From Ceratobasidium sp. AG-K (lineage: Eukaryota; Basidiomycota; Agaricomycetes; Cantharellales; Ceratobasidiaceae), in NCBI GenBank assembly GCA_037039685.1, contig JAWNGF010000008.1, forward strand, positions 1-64,000: a stretch of 64,000 nucleotides of DNA, given 5' to 3'. The notes under the pieces are model-generated. The model made no database searches, was not told where the DNA came from, and saw only the letters and a program-made list of their open reading frames with translations. Positions within the stretch are counted from its first letter, which is position 1. Each line of letters starts with the position of its first letter. Position numbers and translations under genes: made by a program. This document shows positions 46,647-57,867 of the stretch, piece after piece.

Positions 46647-47999
46647 ATGTCGAGAGCCCCATCACCTAGTCAAGGGGGATTTACCCAAATTTCAGCAACA
46701 TCCGGACCCGATGTAGTTGCACATGCAATCAATGCCTTAATAGACAAAGTGCAAAAAATTAACGGTCATATTAATGCCTTAAATGGTATCACCTCTACCC
46801 TAGAACAGGGAATCAACAATAACATTGCAGATATTGTTGCAATTCAAAATCAAGCTGCACAAATTGCACCCCTTCACCAATTAATGAATGCGGTGTCTCA
46901 ATCACTTGCAAACCTGGGTGCAACACCCTCCACCACTGCGTCAACAACCACCCCAGGATACAAACTCAAAATGCATCCCCCAGAAGAATTTTCTGGAGAT
47001 GTAGATAAATTTGATGAGTTTAAGTCGCAATGTACTTTGTACATAAATCATACATCCCCACAAGCAACCACAGAACAAAAAATCACTTATATCATGGGTT
47101 ATTGCAAGGGGCCTGCCTATGTATGGATGCAACCTGGAATTGATGTAGACACGGCAAGAAGGGGAGCAACAAATTGGCTACACGACATGGATGAATTCTG
47201 GAACGAAATGCAAGCTAGGTTTGGCGATGTTCACAAGATTGACCGATATAGACAACTATACAAGAAATTGATCCAGAAGAACTCTGTCCAAGATGATCTA
47301 CAAGACTTCGTTACTTATTCATCAGTACTCGGGTACACTGATCGAGTACTTTGTGATGATTTCTATGACGGTCTTAAGGATGAAATCAAGATGGCCATGG
47401 TGTCACAGAACTTTAAACCCCATGAAGCAACAAGGACATTCAACCAAGTTCACGAAAGAGCCCTGGAAATTGACTCCACAATGAATGCCATTAATGCACC
47501 AAAGAAATGGCAAAGCCCACAAACCAGCACTTTGAAACAAACTACTTCCACGACAACCACAAGCACTCCAAACACCTCACTGGGTCAAAGATTCAACGTA
47601 AACGATCGTGTCTTTATGTCAAAACCTACAGGGGGGGTGCAATACGGCAAAATCTCAAGCGTTACCAGAAACGCCAAGGGCTGTCCAGTTCCACAGATCT
47701 CCTGGGACGATGGGACAAAAGGAAATGTCCCTTTTGGAGCAATTCAAAAAGACACCCAAACCAGTACCTTCAACGCTCCTATCATTCAAACACCCAAATT
47801 GTCCACTCCTGCTAAAGACCCTAATGCAATGGATCTTGATGGAAAAGGAAAGGGACCAATGATTTGCTTCACCTGTGGCGGCAAGGGACACTCAGCAAGA
47901 GTCTGTCCTTCCAAGAACACAGCCTCAGGGTTTGAAGCTCAGATTGAAGAAATCTCTTCAGACATTGAATCGGGAAAAGACGTCACCGAGGCTTATTAA
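46647..47999 (+). CDS. gag: Gag of the chromovirus
   Basis: 450 residues. The N-terminal half is helical (VVAHAINALIDKVQKINGHI). The middle holds the retrotransposon Gag core (MHPPEEFSGDVDKFDEFKSQ, then WLHDMDEFWNEMQARFGD and YRQLYKKLIQKNSVQDDLQD). A CCHC zinc knuckle CFTCGGKGHSARVC lies near residue 410. It packages element RNA in virus-like particles. The frame ends at 47997. The pol frame is open through the gag end in the -1 frame, so ribosomal frameshifting is possible. Confidence 0.92.
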   Translation: MSRAPSPSQGGFTQISATSGPDVVAHAINALIDKVQKINGHINALNGITSTLEQGINNNIADIVAIQNQAAQIAPLHQLMNAVSQSLANLGATPSTTASTTTPGYKLKMHPPEEFSGDVDKFDEFKSQCTLYINHTSPQATTEQKITYIMGYCKGPAYVWMQPGIDVDTARRGATNWLHDMDEFWNEMQARFGDVHKIDRYRQLYKKLIQKNSVQDDLQDFVTYSSVLGYTDRVLCDDFYDGLKDEIKMAMVSQNFKPHEATRTFNQVHERALEIDSTMNAINAPKKWQSPQTSTLKQTTSTTTTSTPNTSLGQRFNVNDRVFMSKPTGGVQYGKISSVTRNAKGCPVPQISWDDGTKGNVPFGAIQKDTQTSTFNAPIIQTPKLSTPAKDPNAMDLDGKGKGPMICFTCGGKGHSARVCPSKNTASGFEAQIEEISSDIESGKDVTEAY

Positions 48000-48034
48000 G
48001 GAGCCAAGTACTCGGTGATATATTAGCTAGTAAT

Positions 48035-51000
48035 ATGGATGAACTAGAAATCATGTCAATATCAAATGAAAACCAATTATACCTTGATTTCACCGCTCAT
48101 CCACTAGCTACGGCTCCTGATTCTAAGTCAGTTAACAGATCAAAAAAATTCTCTGGACAAGCACTCCTTGATTGCGGCGCAACCTCCTGTTTCATCAACC
48201 CTTCCCTAGCAAAAGGGGCAAACCTTCCCCTTTTCCAACATGAAAAACCAAAGACTCTGCGAGTTATAGACGGGCGAGAAGTTTTGTCTGGAAAAGTCAC
48301 CCACTATACCAAATTTAAACTTGTCATGGGAACACATTCCAGCGAAATAGAATGTCATGTCACAAACATTGGAAGACACCCCATCATACTCGGAATGTCA
48401 TGGCTCAAGAAACATAACCCACAAATTAATTGGAAAAATAGGACAATTGCATACACAAGCAAATTCTGCTCAAAAAACTGCCTAGAAATCCCATCTACAC
48501 TCCAAATTGCAGCCGAAACTACATTACCAGAGGAATACAAAGAGTTCGCAGATGTATTCGACGAGTCCAGATTAGAAGAACTCCCACCTCACAGGCCAAC
48601 TGACATTACGCTTGACCTCCTACCAGAAGCTAAACTAAAGCACGGCCCTATTTACAAAACATCCCCAGCTGAAGACAAAGAAATGAAGAAAGTACTAGAA
48701 ACCCTTATCCGAAGGGGACACATTCAGATTTCTAAGTCTCCTTTGGCTTCCCCGGTTCTATTTGTCAAAAAACCACATCCAGAAGATCCAAACAACCCAG
48801 AGTTACACTTTTGCGTTGACTACAGATATGTGAATTCGCTATGCAAATTCAACGCAAGTGGAATACCTCTACTGGACCAATGGTTAAGGGCCCTGGAAGG
48901 ATTTGTCATTGGCACCACTCTAGACTTGGCACAGGGATTCCATCAAACCCAAATAGCAGCAGGCCATGAATGGAAAACAGCATTCAAAACTCAATACGGC
49001 ATGTATGAATGGAAAGTCATGCCCTTCGGTCTCAAAAACGCTCCATCAAGCTTCCAGTCCCTAATGAACTCTATATTCAGGGACATTATGGGGGTCTTTG
49101 TACTTGTATACATTGATGATATCTTCGTTTTTTCCAAACGAGTCGAAGATCACCCAGGACACGTGAAAGAGGTGCTAAGAAGACTAAGGGAACACAAGTT
49201 GATTGCAAAATTGAAGAAATGCAAGTTCCACCAAACCAAACTGGACTGGGTAGGATTGGTCATTTCCAATAAAGGAATTGAAACAGATCAGGAAAAGGTC
49301 ACGGCAGCTATGAATTGGAAAGCACCCAAGAATGTCAAACAAGTTCAAGAGTTCCTAGGATTCGTCAATTTCTATCAAAGATTCATTCAAGACTTTGCCG
49401 GCAAAGCCAGACCTCTATATAACCTACTTAAGAAGGATCAAAAGTGGCAGTGGACAAGCAAAGAACAAGAGGCCATGAATGCACTAAAAGAAGCTCTTAA
49501 GGTGGCACCTGTAATGATGCAGCCCGATCAAAATAAGGAATTTTTCCTCGAGACAGATGCGTCGGGATTTGCCACAGGAGCAGTTTTATCTCAGAAGGAT
49601 GAAGAAGGGAAATTACACCCTGTAGCTTTTCTTTCTAAATCACTAAATCCGGCTGAACAAAACTACGACATTTTCGACAAAGAACTATTGGCAATCATTA
49701 GAGCCTTCAAAGAATGGTGGCACTTACTTCAAGGCACAGAAAAAGCCATTCAAGTGATAACAGATCACAAAAACTTAGAATACTTCTCATCATCCAAACA
49801 ATTGAACCAACGCCAAATCCGCTGGATGAATTTCTTGGTGGACTTCAACTTCCAAATCTTGTACAGGCCAGGAAACCAAAACAAAAAAGCAGACATTCTC
49901 TCGAGGCGATATGACCTAGAACCTTTGGGGGGGGTAGAGAACCAAGTTCTCCTCAAACCAGACATTTTTATTTCGGCTATTACCCCTGACCAGGAGATTA
50001 ACGATCTAATAAGAGAAGCAATCCTCAAAGATCCCAGATTAGAGGAAGCCCACAATAAGCTGAGAAACGGAGAAAAAGTCAAAGATTGGGAATACAGAGA
50101 AGGACTCCTAATGTTCAAAGGAAAAATCTTTGTCCCCAAGGATGAAACCGTCAGAAACCTGATATTGGAATCGCGCCATGACAATATTACAGCTGGGCAT
50201 CCTGGACAAGCAAGAACATTGGAATTGGTCTCAAGAACTTACTACTGGCCAACCATGAAGAAATTTGTCAACTCTTATGTGTCACACTGCGAAACATGCA
50301 TTCGAGTTAAACCATCGAACCAACTCCCCACAGGACTACTGCGTCCTTTACATATTCCTGAGAGACCATGGGAAGAGATCTCCTACGACATGATCGTAAG
50401 GCTCCCAGAATCAGAAGGATATGATGCAATCTTGACAGCGGTAGATTGGTTCTCCAAGATGGCACACTATCTCCCTTGCAAATCAACGGCCACAGCAGTA
50501 GACATAGCCAATATCTTTGTTGCAAACATTTGGAAACTTCATGGCACCCCAAAAGCAACAGTCTCGGATAGAGGATCCACTTTCAACTCAAAGTTCATTA
50601 GGCATCTGTACAAACGGTTGGACGTAAAACCTACCTTCAGCACAGCCTACCATCCAAGGACAGACGGACAGTCAGAACGGGCAAACCAAGTCGTTGAAAT
50701 CTTTATCAGGGCTTTTGTCAACCATAGGCAAAACGACTGGGTGGCCCTGCTCCCTATGGCAGAATTTGCTTACAACAATGGAATCCAAGCATCCACTGGC
50801 AAAACCCCTTTCCAAATCTGCCAGGGTTTCAACCCTAGAATGAACATCGGGGAAGAATCAGACTACACTGTTCCTGAAGCTGATGCCCATGCGGAATTCC
50901 TGTTGAAAGGATACGACGAAGTCAAAGCCGCCCTCATTCTAGCAAATCAGTCCTATAAACACTACTTTGATAAAGGAGCCAAAGAACCAGAAGAGATAAA

Positions 51001-51433
51001 CCCGGGAGATAAAGTCTGGCTTAATCATCAGAACATTTCCACAGACAGACCCTCAGTAAAACTCTCCCACAAAGTTTTAGGCCCTTACAAAGTAATGGAA
51101 AAAGTAGGGACTCATGCCTTTAGACTGGAATTACCAAAATCAATGAAGATTCATCCTGTCTTCCACGTCATGCTGCTCAAGAAATTCCACTCTGATCCCC
51201 ACGGCCGCGAACCCGCTCAACCACCCCCTATTGTCACACAAGAAGGAGAAGAAGAATGGGAAGTCGAAGAGATCCTTAATTCCAAGAAAATCCGCCATCA
51301 ACTCCACTATTACGTCAAGTGGAAAGGATACTCTCATGCAGACAACTCTTGGCAATCAAAGGAAGATCTCAAGAACGCTCCTGAACTGGTTGATAAATTT
51401 CACAAACTCCACCCCACCGCGCCAGGCCCTTAG
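48035..51433 (+). CDS. pol: Pol of the chromovirus
   Basis: 1,132 residues from the first ATG. Protease near residue 44 with LLDCGATSCF, where the usual D-S/T-G is D-C-G. Reverse transcriptase with FCVDYRYVN and VYIDDIFVF (about 357). RNase H with LETDASGFATGAVLSQ (about 505) and TDHKNLEYF. Integrase with the HHCC zinc site (RHDNITAGHPGQ ... HCETC, about 713-760) and the DDE core: AVDWFSKMAHYLP, SDRGSTFNSKF, TDGQSERANQ. The C-terminal chromodomain (EWEVEEILNSKK, YYVKWKGYSHADNSWQ, about 1070-1125) targets integration to marked chromatin in related elements. Fully open. Confidence 0.95.
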   Translation: MDELEIMSISNENQLYLDFTAHPLATAPDSKSVNRSKKFSGQALLDCGATSCFINPSLAKGANLPLFQHEKPKTLRVIDGREVLSGKVTHYTKFKLVMGTHSSEIECHVTNIGRHPIILGMSWLKKHNPQINWKNRTIAYTSKFCSKNCLEIPSTLQIAAETTLPEEYKEFADVFDESRLEELPPHRPTDITLDLLPEAKLKHGPIYKTSPAEDKEMKKVLETLIRRGHIQISKSPLASPVLFVKKPHPEDPNNPELHFCVDYRYVNSLCKFNASGIPLLDQWLRALEGFVIGTTLDLAQGFHQTQIAAGHEWKTAFKTQYGMYEWKVMPFGLKNAPSSFQSLMNSIFRDIMGVFVLVYIDDIFVFSKRVEDHPGHVKEVLRRLREHKLIAKLKKCKFHQTKLDWVGLVISNKGIETDQEKVTAAMNWKAPKNVKQVQEFLGFVNFYQRFIQDFAGKARPLYNLLKKDQKWQWTSKEQEAMNALKEALKVAPVMMQPDQNKEFFLETDASGFATGAVLSQKDEEGKLHPVAFLSKSLNPAEQNYDIFDKELLAIIRAFKEWWHLLQGTEKAIQVITDHKNLEYFSSSKQLNQRQIRWMNFLVDFNFQILYRPGNQNKKADILSRRYDLEPLGGVENQVLLKPDIFISAITPDQEINDLIREAILKDPRLEEAHNKLRNGEKVKDWEYREGLLMFKGKIFVPKDETVRNLILESRHDNITAGHPGQARTLELVSRTYYWPTMKKFVNSYVSHCETCIRVKPSNQLPTGLLRPLHIPERPWEEISYDMIVRLPESEGYDAILTAVDWFSKMAHYLPCKSTATAVDIANIFVANIWKLHGTPKATVSDRGSTFNSKFIRHLYKRLDVKPTFSTAYHPRTDGQSERANQVVEIFIRAFVNHRQNDWVALLPMAEFAYNNGIQASTGKTPFQICQGFNPRMNIGEESDYTVPEADAHAEFLLKGYDEVKAALILANQSYKHYFDKGAKEPEEINPGDKVWLNHQNISTDRPSVKLSHKVLGPYKVMEKVGTHAFRLELPKSMKIHPVFHVMLLKKFHSDPHGREPAQPPPIVTQEGEEEWEVEEILNSKKIRHQLHYYVKWKGYSHADNSWQSKEDLKNAPELVDKFHKLHPTAPGP

Positions 51434-51443
51434 GAGGGGGTAA
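51431..51443 (+). other. Polypurine tract
   Basis: TAGGAGGGGGTAA directly before the right LTR; primes plus-strand synthesis. The second gypsy element has the same layout (AAAGGGGGAGTAA before its LTR). Confidence 0.75.
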
Positions 51444-51856
51444 TGTCATGAGCTGACTAAGCTCAGACATTTTATTCTGATTTTATATCTTTTTTTCCGA
51501 ACACTTTCCTTTTTTGGTACAAATGTCCTCTGGCACTTAACTTGTATCATGTGATGTATTTGTCTTTTCATTTGATATTGGTGATGCTTCCGGAACTTCC
51601 AGAATGACGAGTCATATCTCTTATCTTGCTTATCATCGGTTGTATTCGGCTTTCCCACACTGATAGATGATGACGTGGCCTTGATCCCTCATGTATATAA
51701 ACCCAGAGGTCAAGCCGGTTAACGACAAGGCTTGACCTCCTCTCCACTAGGACTTGCTCAATCAAATCCTCTTACTATCACTACTCCTTGGGTTCTAAGA
51801 CTTGTTTAAGTCGAACCCCTTAACCTTTACATACCTAATTGACCCAAGTCGGGACA
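51444..51856 (+). repeat. Right LTR
   Basis: 413 bp, same length as the left LTR with six substitutions and no gaps. Confidence 0.95.
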
Positions 51857-52420
51857 GCAGCCAGCGTAAGAGCAGCTGTGCATGCACAAAGGCTCACTTG
51901 GCCATCCGCAAAGACCTGAAGGCAAAGATGATGTTAGCCGTGAGTAAATAACTCAATCCATCCAGGGCTCTTACCAGAGGGTCTTGCACAATAAAATTCC
52001 CTTTCCTTTGAGATACCATGTCCCTCGCCCATTAATCAATTGAGCATGCAAGACGCCATCGCCAAACCAAGAAACTTCAGCTGATCGCCAAGCAAACAAA
52101 TGACCTAGCACCTTGCGCAAGGCAGAAAGCCGGGCCTATTAATCAGTGGGTAAAAGAAGCCAAGTTGAGTGAGGTGAGCTGTTGATTGACGATGTAGAAG
52201 GACACAGGGCTTACCTTTACATTGTAGAATCCTTCAGTGACCTGATGCTGAGGGATATCAGCTAAACCTCAGGTGGAGTGAGCCCTGCAAATGTGATGGT
52301 TGGGGCAAACAAAAGGGGGTATCTGCAAGGTTGAGCTGGGCAATGGGCGTCAGCGTCTGTTTAGTATAGAGATGTATGTACAATTTGTACATACACCAGT
52401 CCTCATTCTGAATGCAATTG
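51857..52420 (-). pseudogene. AT-hook gene of the tnp2 element, 5' part
   Basis: Minus-strand exons read ADIPQHQVTEGFYNVK, ARLSALRKVLGHLFAWRSAE, VSWFGDGVLHAQLINGRGTW, YLKGKGILLCKTLW and FADGQVSLCACTAALTLAA, joining the part on the other side of the retrotransposon. The true start was not found; it probably lies between 52300 and 52650. No domain recognised. Confidence 0.5.
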
Positions 52421-52719
52421 CCCGGCCTAGATTTTCTGAGTTTTAAAATAGTAGTCAGCAGATGTGTTATGACAACTCACAATGGTAAAATCGAATATCT
52501 GGGGTGATGCATACCAAGGAGAGGAGGCCGGTCGAGTCGATTCTGGATGAGATGGTGATGGTCAAGTGGTGCAATTGACCCTGTGGCTGTGCAAGGTGAG
52601 CTCTCCGCCTGGCGCCTAAGTCATTATTACGCTTAATCAAATTGACTTGAGCTTACCTTCGACCACACCCCATATAATGGCCCCTCTGGACTCTCGACAC
52701 TGTCCCAACCCTACCAGTC

Positions 52720-55700
52720 ATGCCTGCTTGTCCCCACTGTAACGACAAATTAAGCGACCGCCAACTTTGCCGCCATGTGAAGACTCACCTGGCTGAACTC
52801 AAGGCTGTCATAAACGCCATGGATGAGGATGACCTCGGCTTTGACAGCTTGTTTGACGAGGACCGCCTGGGTCCAGCCCCTCAAGGCATTGCGGCTCCCA
52901 TCGGCAACGGCCCTGTTCCCCTGGATAATGGCCTTGCACTCAAGGTTGAAGGCTCTCCCCCCAGCTGCTGGGATGATATTGATTTGGAAGCAATAGCTGC
53001 AGGGGAACGCATCGGTAAGTGTCCAGCCACCATGACTGTCAAATGCTAACTTACCAGTCCCTCCGGTTCCTCCACCTTCAGACTCAGGTGACATTTCAGA
53101 CGACAATGAAAACGTCAATGTCAATGTGCACATGGATCTGGACCACGTGTATCCACCCATTCCCCTACATCCAAGTACATACCGTTTGATTGATCCCAGC
53201 TTAGTAACCGGTTAACTCGTACCCCTCCAGATGCACCCCCTGCCCCACCTCTGCTTCGAAACCCTCCAGTGGTCATAAATGATTGGCTTGGCGAAGATTG
53301 GCTTTGGCAGGGATCCAACGACAGAGAGCTCGATGAAGCACTCGATGAATTTACCTTGTCCGACATCAACAACAAGCTCGCTGACCCTGCCAACCACAAA
53401 CCTGAATTTATTGAACAAGACGGGCCGCTCGGGCTCGACCCTGATAACGCGCCGGAGATCGACGACGAGGAGTTATGGGGGCTCATGCAGGATCTTCTTG
53501 GCGACCTTGCCGAGGAAGAATGGCTCGACTTGTGTAAGTCATTCATTCGTACATATACCTTATACATACTGACATTGTATTAGACAACCGTTATCTTACT
53601 GATCGGGATCGTGCAACTCTACAATTTTTAGCCGCACACCTGCGCTTGCACTTTTTGCGCACCACCTACGACGACCTTTGTCTAAACGCTTGCCAAGAAC
53701 TTGGGCTCCCGAGCGACTTTGTGGCATGGCGGCGTCTCAAAATTCTGTCCGGCCTTGAGTCTCGCGCATACGATTACTGTGTGAAGTCGTGCATCTGCTC
53801 TGTCGGCAAATACCGAGACTTGGACGAATGTCCCTTCTGCCACAACCCTCGATACAATGCCGCTGGTAAGCCACGCCGAGTATTCAATTATACACCCCTC
53901 ATCCCACAGCTACACGGGCTCTTTCAGGACCCGACAATGATCAAGAATATGCGCCATCGCACTAGGCACGAGGTATGGCAGGCGGAGAATCCCGACGTGA
54001 TGGAAGACGTGTTCGACGGCGAGCTGTACTGTAGACTTTGTGGTACTAAAGTTCAGCAGGACAACGACTATAAATATTTTGATAATCCAGGTGACATCGC
54101 CCTCGGACTCGGGGCTGACGGATTTTCTATGTTCAAGTGTCGGCATAAGGGCCACTCCACCGCATGGCCTCTGATCCTTGTCAACTACAACCTCCACCCA
54201 AGCATCCGAACCCGACTCGAAAATATTATATGCGTTGGTGTCATCCCGGATCCTACCGAGTGTAAGGACATCAATTATTTCCTAGTTCCGCTACTCGAGG
54301 AGCTTGAAGAGCTTGCAACTGGCGTACGATTGAGCAAGGTCGCTTCCAATGTAGACAAGATCACCAATGATGGTACCTATTTCACTTTATACGCCTTTCT
54401 AATTAATCTTTTTGGCGATATACCGGCGATCTCGAAGCTTCTACTACTTAACAGCCATAACGGGAAGACTCCCTGTCGAGCCTGTCTCATCCAAGGTGTG
54501 CCCTATACCCTAGAAAGTGGCAAGGTGGTCTACTATTTTCCGCTATCTGACCCAAACGATAAGGAGCCGTTCCCTCCCGATGACTTGATTATGCGTAACC
54601 ACAGTACATTCTTACACTATTATTACTTGATGGAAACGGCTGCAACAACTGGAGAACGCAAGGATATCGCGAAAGAGTGCGGCCTCAATGCTTGCCCAAT
54701 CTTTGACCGTCTCGGGTCGATCGACTTAGCATGCTGTGCGCCTTACAAACTGATGCACTTGTTATTTGAGAATCTAGTGCCAAACATGCTCATGCATTGG
54801 AAAGGGGTGTTCAAGTGGATTGAGGACGATCCTGTTTACCAGGTATCAGATGCTGACTGGCAGCAGATTGGGATACTAACCGAACAGGCTATGCGCACAA
54901 TACCGAGTCAGTTTGTTGGCACACTACCAAACATCGACGTCGATATGGGCCTTTATAAGGCTGAAGCAAACTCGTTCTGGTTTATGTACCTCAGGCCAAT
55001 CCTACTCAATGGCCAGCTGGAGCAAGAACATTACAGGTAGGTGCAATTACTTGTGAGCCCTCAACCTTACTGATGCAGATCTCATAGGCATTACCTGGCG
55101 ATGCGCGATATCTTTATTTGGTGCCTTGACCTTGAAATCACAGCCACACAGGTCGACACGCTGGAGGTCAAGATTCAGGAATGGGTCCAATAGTATGAGA
55201 GGTACGTGACATATTACTGCGATTTGCAAAAGTACTCGCCACCAGGGTCCAGCTTTTTCAAACTTTGGACACCACCCAGAAAATACACTATAGCGGCCCA
55301 GTATATGACTTATAGAGATTCAATCATAGCTCATTCGAATCGCGCCCTCGCTGCGCACAAAATGGTATAGCCCACATGTCGAAATTCGGAGTACTAAGAA
55401 AACCGCTCCCCAACTGTATTTCGACGTTTGCATAACATTCAGAGAGAGTAAGAGTCCGAAAGTCTCCAGAAGTACTCAATAGCCGTGTATGAATCGATAC
55501 ACAAAAAGAGTGGACCAATTTGGTGATGGTTTGGTGGGGATTCAGGCCCCCTGAATCCGCCGGGGGAGACCACTTTGAATGACTAGCAGAAACCGATTGT
55601 ATTGAATACATAACTACATATAATGCATCCCTCTAACGTGAGGGGTGGACGTACACGCCCTATTGCCTTCATGAAGCTCAGGCCAAAGCTCAAAAGCAGT

Positions 55701-57739
55701 ACTGGCTTCGCCTCAGAACCAGCATGGTGGACATGCAAATATCGTTCCATGATAGTATATAAGCATACAAGACACATTATGCACTAAATTAGAACTCGTT
55801 TTTATTATAATTTGCCTTACTTTGGTGTAACACAAGGGCAGTCTAACCGATTCTTTGACCACCAAGGTGAGAGCCCAACCCAGACCCTGATGCCAAGCCG
55901 CCAATCCACAGATCATGTTGATGGTCTCTGAACTGGCTTTTCAGAGAAACTAATATATCTGCATGCAAACAGAATGGGGTGATACAGAAAGTAGCTCATT
56001 CGAACCGGAATAAAATCCTGAACCAAATGATACCCACCAAATACGCGATATTGAAGTTCGAAAACACATCGGCTCCTGCCGCCCAACACATGTTTACCTC
56101 ACTACAAGAAGACTAGGGCTCTGAATAGTTTTCAACATGACTATTTGAGTATATCAAATACATTTTGTACCACCGTAAATACGATATAAGCTGTTTTTAG
56201 TAATGAACTGAAGATACCTACTGCAGCGAATTGAGGGGACCCGAATCCCCACCTAACCATCACCAAATTGGTCCGTTCTTTTTGCGTATCGATTCATACA
56301 CAGCTATTGAGTACTTCTGGAGACTTTCAGACTCTTACTCTCTCTGAATGTCACGTAAACGTCGAAATACAGTTGGGGATCGGTTTTCTTAGCACTCCGA
56401 ATTTCGACATGTGGGCTATACCATTTTGTACGCAGCGAGAGCGCGATTCTAAATAGCCTAATGGCATTTACCAAAGTAACTTCTCTGAGGAGTTATGACA
56501 ATTTCTATCATGGCAGCCGAATTTTCAAAACGAAACCCTGGTGGCGAGTACTTTTGCAAATCGCAATAAACTTGAATTTTATATCTCCGCTGACAATACT
56601 AGACTATACTACCGATACGATTACGAGCGGCTTGCGGCCTGCCCTGTAACGATACATGCTCTTCTTCACATCCCTTACTACATCCGACAGGTAGGAGCCC
56701 TCCCGAGTGCGTGGTCCTTTGTGATGGAGCGATTCTGCGGTCACCTGCTCAAACCGGCCCTCCTGAATCGCGTTCGACCATATGAATACCTCGACAACTA
56801 CGTCCGACGCCGTGCGCAAATGCAAATTGTGGCCTGTGTCAACGACATGCCCTCGCTCCTTTGTCCAGTCTCCCATTTAACACTGGTAGGTGACGAACTG
56901 ATCTCCTCAAAAGAAAAAATATACAACGCTTGTGAGTGACCTGCTCCGTATTTCCATTTTGGCTTTGTTTACTAATTTAACGCCCGCAAGTTCTGGACAT
57001 TGTACTGGGCCAGCCAGTCAGATACCAGTTCCAAGCTGACAACCGGCTCAAGAGGCAGATGGTCAGATATTTTAGGCTCGCAGAGGGTCAGGATTTCACA
57101 CCTCAACAACACCGCCAGCGAGTTGATTGGGACACGCTAATGCATTACGGTTGGTTTTGTCTGGCAAGCATGGGAGATCGAGTCCGTGTTGCTGACCTAA
57201 TTGACGCGGACAAGGTTGTCCAAGATAACTCGTTTAAATGGGTGAGTATTCTGTCCCCATCTACATTTGCTTTATCAAAGATTTCTAACTGACTATCAAT
57301 GCCAGTATGAACTACTACCAGACAGCAACTCTGCGTTCCGCAACAGGCCCAATCACGCAGTGCGTGTGATACACTATGGTTGGGTCCAGGACGTCTTCTA
57401 TGTTGAGTACATTCGGGATCAGATGTAAGTGTTCTATATGTCCAATCGTTCTTGCACATATATTAACGTCGTTCCAGTACTAATGAACGAGAGCCGTATT
57501 TGCTTGCCCGGGTCCGAGAGTGCGTCACGGGAGGCCTTGAGGTGACGCTACCCAAAAATCCCATCGTAACGTATAACCGAATAGATAATGCGGCTATTGT
57601 TCATCTGGGGACGGTGCACGCTGCCGTTGGAAGGGTGAAGGTGGGCAACGGTAATACATGGGCGATTATTGATCGGAGTCGGGGCGCACGCACACGGTTC
57701 AACAACAAGAACGGGATGCCCGATCCCAATTTGGAGTGA
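52720..57739 (+). pseudogene. tnp2-type (CACTA/EnSpm) transposase gene
   Basis: Starts MPACPHCNDKLSDRQLCRHV with a C-x2-C...H-x3-H finger. Then an acidic linker, LRTTYDDLCLNACQELG, CICSVGKYRDLDECPFC, LGLGADGFSMFK (start of the DDE region), WPLILVNYNLHPSIR, NIICVGVIPDPTE, GKTPCRACLIQG and MHLLFENLVPNML. After a long intron come YYRYDYERLAACPVTIHAL, PSAWSFVMERFCGHL, a C-terminal block (VRVADLIDADKVVQ, YGWVQDVFYVEYI) and a stop at 57737. This is the typical fungal tnp2 layout. Damage: an in-frame TAG (about 55192) just before an intron donor, and a 1.35-kb insertion inside that intron. The usual D-x-MHL is K-L-MHL. Probably not active. Confidence 0.8.
55219..56564. mobile_element. Non-autonomous element with long inverted repeats, in a tnp2 intron
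   Basis: The ends are perfect 29-30-bp inverted copies (GCGATTTGCAAAAGTACTCG...). After about 90 divergent bases, arms of roughly 210 bases (about 55338-55547 and 56236-56445) are inverted copies at high identity. The 690-bp centre has no coding content I recognise. The element lies between the intron donor at 55202 and an acceptor near 56600, so splicing could remove it. No clear target-site duplication was found. Confidence 0.8.
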
Positions 57740-57867
57740 ACATGCTGATTTGGCCTGTGTGAACAACCCTTTCTTTTCATTATTTTTTCTTCGTTACTCG
57801 TTCTAGTTCTTTGTTCATTGTCTCTTGTCCTTTGTTTTATTTTATTTTGCTTATTATAAGCCGTTTT
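57740..57867. other. 3' flank of tnp2, T-rich
   Basis: T-rich stretch between the transposase stop and the LTR of the second gypsy element; probably its terminator region. Confidence 0.4.

Larger units (their letters stand above)
44915..51856 (+). mobile_element. Complete Ty3/gypsy chromovirus
   Basis: A 6.94-kb element with 413-bp LTRs starting TGTC and ending GACA, a 5-bp target duplication, a primer site, extra 5' frames, gag with a zinc knuckle, pol in the order protease, reverse transcriptase, RNase H, integrase and chromodomain, and a purine tract. The LTRs differ at 6 of 413 positions by my alignment. gag and pol are both open, so it may be or recently was autonomous. It sits inside a minus-strand AT-hook gene. 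Confidence 0.95.
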
